A stretch of 9,551 nt of DNA, taken from an uncultured Acetatifactor sp. (GTDB lineage: Bacteria; Bacillota; Clostridia; Lachnospirales; Lachnospiraceae). Numbering within the stretch: position 1 is the stretch's first letter; each line of letters begins with the position of its first letter. Position numbers and translations under genes: made by a program. The stretch spans positions 1-9,551 of the forward strand of contig CAJUJU010000086.1 in assembly GCA_910586835.1 (NCBI GenBank), written 5' to 3'. This document shows positions 1 to 5,500 of this stretch, piece after piece. The notes under the pieces were generated by a model. That model saw only the letters and a list, made by a program, of their open reading frames with translations, did not search any database and was not told the origin of the DNA.

Positions 1-74
1 CCATCACCATCACCTGCGACCTTCTGGCCGACAGCGACGGCAACATCCTTGACCTTACCCTGATCGGGGAATAA
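1..74 (+). CDS. 3' end of a phage tail protein gene (partial)
   Basis: An open frame enters from the left edge and reads ITITCDLLADSDGNILDLTL, then IGE and stop TAA at 72-74. Only 23 residues are visible, so the family cannot be named from sequence. The alternating polar/hydrophobic pattern fits a beta-rich protein. In siphophage tail modules the genes before the tape measure are the major tail (tube) protein and the tail assembly chaperone, so one of these is the best inference, with the tube protein favoured because a strong hairpin follows directly. The codons are GC-rich like those of the tape measure. No catalytic motif can be seen. Confidence 0.6.
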   Translation, partial: ITITCDLLADSDGNILDLTLIGE

Positions 75-92
75 CTTCCCCACAATCGCATC

Positions 93-126
93 TGCGGGAG
101 AGCGGCGCTTCTGCCGCTCTCCCGCA
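93..126 (+). terminator. Perfect 14-bp GC-rich hairpin between two tail genes (terminator- or attenuator-like)
   Basis: TGCGGGAGAGCGGC (93-106) and GCCGCTCTCCCGCA (113-126) are exact inverted copies around a 6-nt loop (GCTTCT). The hairpin sits 18 nt after the stop codon at 72-74. It is followed by AACTTCTATG rather than a run of T, so it lacks the U-tract of a canonical intrinsic terminator on this strand. It could be a weak terminator or a 3' stabiliser that keeps an abundant upstream tail mRNA apart from the lower-dose genes downstream. That role is inferred from position only; the stem itself is directly visible. Confidence 0.6.
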
Positions 127-155
127 AACTTCTATGATAGAAAGGATTGACTAAA

Positions 156-326
156 ATGCTCACATTACTCAGATGGTGTCTGTTAAAAACAAAGGAAATC
201 AAATGGAGACTGGCATTCTGGCAGTTTGTTGACCGCCAGGCCACAGAACTCCTGAAGAATCCCGAAGCGCTGGAAAAAAGAATTGCAGCCTCCCTAGCCG
301 CACTGATACACGATTCCAACGAATAA
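156..326 (+). CDS. Small phage tail-module protein (56 aa), function unknown
   Basis: ATG at 156 to TAA at 324-326 encodes 56 residues, beginning MLTLLRWCLLKTKEIKWRLA and ending AALIHDSNE. A purine-rich AAAGGA lies about 9 nt before the ATG and supports this start. The N-terminal third is hydrophobic and basic with three tryptophans, could form one amphipathic or membrane-associating helix, and is followed by a charged helical stretch. It sits between the upstream tail gene and the tape measure, where tail assembly chaperones are usually encoded, but it is much shorter than those (usually over 100 aa) and I see no slippery heptamer for a programmed frameshift. I do not recognise the family. 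The ORF is likely real because of its ribosome binding site, matching codon use and snug fit: 24 nt separate it from the next start. Confidence 0.65.
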   Translation: MLTLLRWCLLKTKEIKWRLAFWQFVDRQATELLKNPEALEKRIAASLAALIHDSNE

Positions 327-350
327 CCCACCTTCAAGGAGGATTTTTAC

Positions 351-1547
351 ATGGACCACTCTATACGAACTTTGAACAAACTCAGCTCCTTCCTGCAAAA
401 ACAAATGACCCAGGCCTCCAAAAGCCTTTCCCAATGGCTTTCCGCCGGCTCCGCCGTCACGCTTCTGGTCACAAAGACCAAAGAAGCCCTCTCGGAATTA
501 AAGGAACTGGATACCATCCTGGCCGAACTCAACCGGAACAACCGCGGTCTCTCCAGGACTGCCCTGCAGGACCTGGAAGACCACGCCTTTGAGACTGCAG
601 CCAAATACGGCCGGTCTGCCGCCGACTACCTCTCCGGCGTGCTGTCCGCCTCCCGTTCCGGCCATGATAACCCGCAGGCCATGGCCGAATTATCCCTGGC
701 GCTTCAGAGTGCTGGCAGCATCCCCGCTGACCTGGCGGACCGCCTCATCCTCACCACGGATAAAGCCTGGCAGATGAACGGCTCCGTCTCTGAGCTGACC
801 AGGACATTGGATGGCATGTACCGCATCACCAGTCAGAACTCCGTCAATCTGGACGAACTGTCCCGGGGCTTATCCGCCATCAGCTCCAGGGCTGCTTCCC
901 TTGGGGTGGATGTGGATGAGACCGCGGCCGCGCTGGCTGCCATGCTCGCCGCAACCAGGGAAAACGGGACAGAAACCGCAGACGCACTGAAAGCCATCCT
1001 GCTTTTCACTCATCAGATCTCCGATGAGACGGCAGGCATTGATGCCGCCGGACTTGCAGCATACGAAAGTGCCTGCAGTGCCCTGAATGTGAAACTGAAG
1101 GAAACAAAGGACGGCGTCGCCTCCCTCCGTGCCCCCATGGAAATATTGGGGGAATTATCCGCAGCTTACCGGCATCTTTCAGACTCTGATCCCCGCAGGT
1201 CCGGACTCCTTAATTCCGTAGGCGGAGACTTCCGCGCCGCCCAGCTGGACGCGCTGCTCGGACAATGGGACACCTATGAAGCCATGCTGCAGCAGTACGC
1301 CCGGGGAACCGGCTCCCTGACAGCGGCGGCGGAACAAACCTCCGACTCCTGGGAGGGGTCCCTGAACCGCTTATCCAATACCTGGACTGCCACTGTCCGC
1401 AACATTGCCGATTCCGGGGCTGTCACCACCGCCGTCAACGGATTAAACAATCTTCTCTCCCTGGTGGAAAAGATAACGGATAAGCTGGGCTCTCTGAAAA
1501 CCGTCAGCCTGGGGGCCGGCTTGTTCGCCACACTCAAAAACGTCGGT
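351..1547 (+). CDS. Phage tail tape measure protein, exon 1 (N-terminal TP901-type core)
   Basis: The start at ATG 351 is supported by AAGGAGG at 336-342 with 8-nt spacing. Exon 1 encodes residues 1-399 of a tape measure protein, the extended core protein that sets tail length and is ejected ahead of the DNA. It opens with a helical, basic N-terminus. From about residue 70 to 330 it follows the TP901-type minor tail/tape measure pattern: a long alpha-helical, alanine-rich region with a TRTLDGMYRITSQNSVNLDE stretch and the NGTETADALKAILL and DSWEGSLNRLSNTW blocks typical of the family. It ends in hydrophobic SLGAGLFATLKNVG. The uninterrupted frame continues to a TAA at 1653-1655, but the last 35 codons (from RPERSG) lie inside the group I intron. 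The exon ends at 1547 on a whole codon (GGT, Gly399), because GTCGGT (1542-1547) pairs with the intron guide. Splicing joins it in frame to 2550. Family assignment is strong; the exon boundary rests on RNA pairing. Confidence 0.88.
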
Positions 1548-1579
1548 AGGCCCGAAAGGTCGGGCCCTGTTAATGTTTT

Positions 1580-1591
1580 GAATATGCCGAC
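1580..1591 (+). other. Group I intron internal guide sequence (P10 + P1)
   Basis: The 12 nt GAATATGCCGAC are complementary to the ligated exon junction GTCGGT|ATATTC at 11 of 12 positions. The remaining position is the G.U wobble (G1586 with U1547) that marks the 5' splice site of group I introns. The left half (1580-1585) forms P10 with the 3' exon and the right half (1586-1591) forms P1 with the 5' exon. This segment fixes both splice sites and hence the in-frame junction. Confidence 0.88.
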
Positions 1592-1949
1592 TATGGTGAG
1601 CGTTCTTCAGGATACTGAAGTTTTCTTATCATCGAATGTGAGATACACAGGGTAAATAAACAACAGAGGCAATATGCGGGAACCAAGTACAACGGCTGCG
1701 CAATGGCAGCGTATCACTACACTCCCGGCATGGCGACATGCCCGGGATCGTAACAACGTGACGCTCAAGGAATCCGCAGGGACAGATCTTCCGGGAGGTC
1801 ATCCGGGAAGATAAGCCCTCACGGCAGCGACAACCCTCACGACAGGTTATCTGAAACGATGCCTGCCGAAGATGCGCTCGATACTGCCTGGCATGACAGG
1901 CGGCCCGTGAAAAGGCCAATACCAATGTGAAAATCTTATCTTTCACTCA

Positions 1950-2532
1950 TGCATTGTGGAACCTTTTTGTCGAGGTAGATAAGAAGACAAGAAAGTTAGA
2001 AATCGCTGTTGCACCGGTTGCAGTGCCACTGTTTGCTGTTCCTGCCCATGGAAAATATCCCGAACAGACCGGTATGGACGGCTTTGGAGGCGGCAGATAT
2101 TTTTTTCACGTTAGTCGCATGGCAATAGGGGCACTCAATACCATAGGGATTTCCTTTGTCCCTACCCTCTAATATTGCCTTGCCGTTTTCTAAAACGGCG
2201 TCCAGTTCCGCCCTGCGTTTGAATATATCGCTATCCCTATGATTAAAAAGGTATTCGTCAAATTCCGGCGCCGTTTTTACAAGTTCTTCTCTAAGAAGTT
2301 TTTTCTGTTCATTTGTTATCAGAAAATTTAAGCCGTCAAGCCAGTATTTTTCCGGCACCGGATATACCTTTGATTTGCAATAATCACAGGTATCATCCTT
2401 GCGGCCCAATTTGTCCGGTTCTCTATCTACTACTCTTCCACATTTTTTGCAGTATTGCAATGCCATTAGGAAACCCTCCCTATTTACTTATCAATATTAT
2501 TTTATCATAAATACAAAAATGCGTCCACAGCA
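1950..2532 (+). other. Long-range stem closing the ORF-containing loop of the intron
   Basis: Two segments about 500 nt apart pair in register. TGC (1950-1952) pairs with GCA (2530-2532). TGTGGA (1955-1960) pairs with TCCACA (2524-2529). TTTTTGT (1964-1970) pairs with ACAAAAA (2513-2519). TAGATAA (1976-1982) pairs with TTATCATA (2502-2509), with one bulged A. Together these make about 23 pairs broken by small loops, and they bring the 3' splice site back to the ribozyme core while looping out the antisense zinc-ribbon gene. An alternative local pairing, TCTTATCT 1934-1941 with AGATAAGA 1977-1984, would compete with the distal part. The A/T-rich outer segments could match by chance; the GTGGA/TCCAC part is the firmest. 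Confidence 0.6.
1996..2466 (-). CDS. Intron-borne double zinc-ribbon protein (156 aa)
   Basis: On the minus strand the gene starts at ATG (2466-2464), preceded by AGGGAGGG about 7 nt upstream, and ends at TAA (1998-1996). The protein has an N-terminal CxxC pair (C6, C9, in YCKKCG) with a partner CxxC at C27/C30 (CDYC). The middle is charged and helical (residues 35-105). The C-terminal pair of knuckles is at C112/C115 (CPYC) and C149/C152 (HCNRC), spanning a hydrophobic, glycine-containing stretch, VHTGLFGIFSMG. Eight cysteines in two sets suit two zinc ribbons; the role (nucleic-acid binding, protein contact or membrane recruitment) is not determinable. No HNH, LAGLIDADG, GIY-YIG, tyrosine-HUH or RuvC residues are seen, so it is not a recognisable homing endonuclease, TnpA or TnpB. 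It lies opposite to the phage operon, wholly inside the group I intron, with its own candidate promoter. From memory, similar zinc-ribbon proteins occur in clostridial prophages; this was not checked. Confidence 0.85.
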   Translation of the reverse strand: MALQYCKKCGRVVDREPDKLGRKDDTCDYCKSKVYPVPEKYWLDGLNFLITNEQKKLLREELVKTAPEFDEYLFNHRDSDIFKRRAELDAVLENGKAILEGRDKGNPYGIECPYCHATNVKKISAASKAVHTGLFGIFSMGRNSKQWHCNRCNSDF

Positions 2533-2533
2533 A
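2504..2533 (-). promoter_or_regulatory. Candidate sigma-70/A promoter for the antisense zinc-ribbon gene
   Basis: Reading the minus strand, a TTGCTG -35-like box (2533-2528) and a TATGAT -10-like box (2509-2504) are separated by 18 nt in an A/T-rich setting. They lie about 40 nt upstream of the ATG at 2466 and its AGGGAGGG ribosome binding site. This would let the gene be transcribed independently of the phage late operon. The boxes overlap the 3' side of the long-range intron stem. Similarity is by eye and A/T-rich DNA gives chance matches. Confidence 0.5.
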
Positions 2534-2549
2534 AAAATACAACAATACG

Positions 2550-5500
2550 ATATTCAAAACATTTGACAGCAGCATTGATAAAATAAGTTCAAAATGGGGA
2601 ATCTTTGGAAAATCGTTTCATGACATTGGAACCGCTGTTATCGGAAGAATCACAGACCTAAACAAAGCGTTTCAGGCAACAGACGATTTCGTTGGTTCTA
2701 TGAAAGGTTCAGACAGTATACGGAAAAGATTGTATCCCAGTAAAGAATCAATAAAATCACAATTAATTGATGTTGACAGTCAGATACCCGAAATAGACAA
2801 AAAAACATTTAATTTTGATGGTTGGATCAATAAATTAAACGATATTGACAAAAAGGTAAAAGCCGGCACGCTGTCTTGGCAGGATTATTATAATGGGCTG
2901 GATGACAATCTGAGATGGATCGCGAAATGGGGACAGGAAACAGAAGGACAAGTTCGCACACAAAGGGATTTAATCAAAGCCAACCAGCAGGCCCGCAGCA
3001 CCGCTCTTGACCAAAACGAGGCGATCAAAGCACAGACCTTATCCGCCAGAGCAGGCAAGGCGGCAATGCAGGCCCTTGCCGCGGCAGGAAACATGCTGGC
3101 CTCCTGGGGTATTTCGCAGGCCATCCAGCTGTTCTACTCCTGTGTAACGGCGTCAGACCGTCTCCAGGAATCCGCAAGGGATCTGGCCGGACAGTTCTCT
3201 TCCACCCAGTCCGATCTCGCATCTTACAAAGCAAAAATCGAATCCCTGTACGAAACCATCCGCGACGGCTCCTCTTCCTATGAGGATACCTGTAAGGCAC
3301 GTCAGGAACTGCTTTCCATCCAGGATGAGATGATCGAAAAATTCGGCAGCGAAGCAACTGCCGTCAAACTGGTTACAGATGCAATCAACGGCCAGTCCGG
3401 CGCACTGGATTCCCTCAGCCGCCAAAAGTGGTCCGAGACCCTTGACAAATTCAGCCACGATTCCAGCCGCAGCTGGACGGAAAAGCTGGGCGATACCCTG
3501 GCGAATGTCTGGAGCGGAAGCTCAAACAACTATCAGCGGATGCTCAGCGAGATGGAGGATACCACCGTAAGCTTCAATGTCACTCCCCGCCTCAACGACG
3601 ACAGCTATGCAAAATTCACCAAGGTGCTGGAACAGGATTTCGGGGTCGGCATTCAGGCCGGTATCGGCAGTTCCCTCACCGGCTACAAAGCATACAACAC
3701 CATTACCCTGACAGGGGATCTGGACGATATTTACAGTCGGCTGCAGAATATCAAAACCCTCGCAGAAAACATGGGCCTTGACGACTCCTACATCAACGCA
3801 TTATCACAGCAGGCCGAAAAAATAAAGAGCAGGCTTGACAGCTACCAGGAAATCTACAGCCAGCATGTATTATACGAAAAAGTCTTTCAAAATGACTCCT
3901 ATGAGGAATCTTTCCAAAACATAAACGACGCCTACCAAAACTATCGGGAAACATTTGTTTCCGGCGACACCAAAGCAATCGAAAGCGCCAAACAGGCCTT
4001 TGTCGAAATCGTTCAAGCCGCCACGGAAGGAGTTACCGATCACAGCGTAACAGACTTCTTCGCAAAAATGTACCCTGACCTGCAGGAAGAGGTAAACGGC
4101 TGGTTATTTGAGGTTCATTTTAAAGCCGCTGTGGATGATGACACGGATCCTTTGGAGGACGATCTCAGAAGCGCCCTGCAGAAATTTTACAGCCCGGATG
4201 AAATCCTTCATTTCCATGCCACATCTGCCACGCCGGACACCCAGATCACCGCATATGCCGTTTTAAAACAAACAGCCGATGATTATAACATGACCCTTGA
4301 ACAGCTGCTTGCAAAAACGCAGCAGCTTGGGCTGATCCGTTCCACAGTTGATGTGGACTTTAACAGATCACTTCGCACCTTATCGGATAACCACGGAATA
4401 ACAGACCGGACACAATATGCTTGGTTAACAGAACAAACGGCAGGTTTCACAGACGAACAGAAGAAACTGTGGCTGGAGACTACCCGCGGGGCCGAAAACG
4501 CGGCGCAGGCTGTGGCCAAATATCAGGCCAGACTGGCGCAGCCCCCACAGACAGCACCCTCTTCTTCCTGGTCTGACGGTCTCACCTCATCCGCCGATTC
4601 CCTGGACAAATTCCGGTCCTCCGTCAAATCCGCTTCCGATGCATACGCCACCCTCCTGGCCGGCGATTATTCCTCGGCGGAACTGCTGGACTCCATCCGG
4701 ACCATCAGTCAGACCGTATCTGACCTGAAAGGCTCCATCGACTGGGATGCCATATTCTCATCAGACCATCCGCTCCAGTCCATCCAGGAGGAAATAGCCT
4801 CCCTATCCGCCGCTTATGCGGACAGCATACTTGCCGATGCCGAAATCGGCACGGACAGCGGCCTTGGACAGATGCTCTCCAACATCGTACAGGAAGCCTA
4901 TGAATCCCAGGCGGCACTGTCAGCCCTGAATACCCAGCTCAACTCCCTCCAGAGCGCCTACGGCAGCCTGACCGAAATCGTTGCAACCTATAACGAGACC
5001 GGCTCTGTCACTTTTAACCAGCTGCAGACCCTTCTGGCCATGGAGCCTCAATACCTCTCCTGCCTGCTGAATGAGCACGGACTGCTTCAACTGAATCAGC
5101 AGGCTTTTCTTGCACTTGCAAATCAGCGGCTGAATGACGCGGAATCCCAGGCCATACAGCAAGCCATCACGGAGCTTCATGAAATTATCCTGCAGGATGA
5201 ACAAACCGCGGTAGCGGAAAACGCAGAAACATTCGGAGAAGCGGTCAACAATATTTCCGCATACAACGAAACATTGGCAGATACCATTGCGGAAACCTCT
5301 GTCAGCGCCGCCACCATACGAGACCTGAATGCCGCCATACACGATAGAAAAACAGACGGTGTTTCTGATCTTCAGATAGATACCATACTGAACAACCTGA
5401 ATACAAAACTGCAGCTGATCAGCAGTACCAAAAAAAGCCTGGATAAAAATCTGGGAACTATCATGGGCTCTCCGTCATCCGCCCCGGAAACTGCCCCTGA

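Larger units (their letters stand above)
1548..2549 (+). ncRNA. Self-splicing group I intron interrupting the tape measure gene
   Basis: This 1002-nt intron is defined by one guide segment. GCCGAC (1586-1591) pairs with exon end GTCGGT (1542-1547) as P1, with a U.G wobble at the 5' splice site. The adjoining GAATAT (1580-1585) pairs with ATATTC (2550-2555) as P10. G2549 is the terminal omega-G. Core helices appear in order: a hairpin in the P1 loop (1549-1566); P2 1605-1610/1615-1620; P3 AGGGT 1649-1653/ACCCT 1833-1837; P4 TGCGG 1675-1679/CCGCA 1774-1778, inside recognisable P (GCGGGAA) and Q (AATCCGCAG) elements; a P5-region stem 1723-1732/1737-1747 with a GCGA tetraloop; P6 extension 1786-1794/1803-1812; P8 1843-1851/1858-1865; P9 1886-1901; P9.1 1902-1917; P9.2 1927-1946. 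P7 (AGCG 1826-1829 with CGCT 1875-1878, after J8/7-like GAAGAT) is provisional. Excision leaves KNVG joined to IFKT in frame. No homing endonuclease or transposase is encoded; a minus-strand zinc-ribbon gene occupies the peripheral loop. Splicing activity is inferred. Confidence 0.9.

Noticed and set aside
1723..1747. CCCGG...CCGGG palindrome as a protein operator or terminator
   Set aside because: It has a GCGA tetraloop and sits in the P5 position of the intron core, so it is read as a ribozyme helix.
1629..1946. Minus-strand 105-aa ORF across the ribozyme core
   Set aside because: It is antisense to structured RNA helices, and its sequence shows no protein-like pattern; it is explained by GC-rich ribozyme pairing.
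1927..2172. Plus-strand 81-aa ORF inside the intron
   Set aside because: It overlaps P9.2 and the long-range stem, lies antisense to the well-supported zinc-ribbon gene, and has no ribosome binding site.
1548..2549. Group II intron or simple insertion sequence
   Set aside because: No domain V-like hairpin, GUGYG 5' end or reverse transcriptase is seen, and there is no transposase or terminal inverted repeat. The P1/P10 guide and P4 elements fit group I specifically.
1548..2549. Classical IStron (group I intron plus tnpA/tnpB)
   Set aside because: The loop is about 520 nt and holds only a zinc-ribbon gene. No HUH tyrosine transposase or RuvC-type TnpB sequence is present on either strand. 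Kinship in the ribozyme part remains possible.
2700..2702. ATG 2700 as a real translation start
   Set aside because: There is no ribosome binding site upstream (TTCGTTGGTTCT), and coding sequence in the same frame continues upstream to the 3' splice site at 2550.
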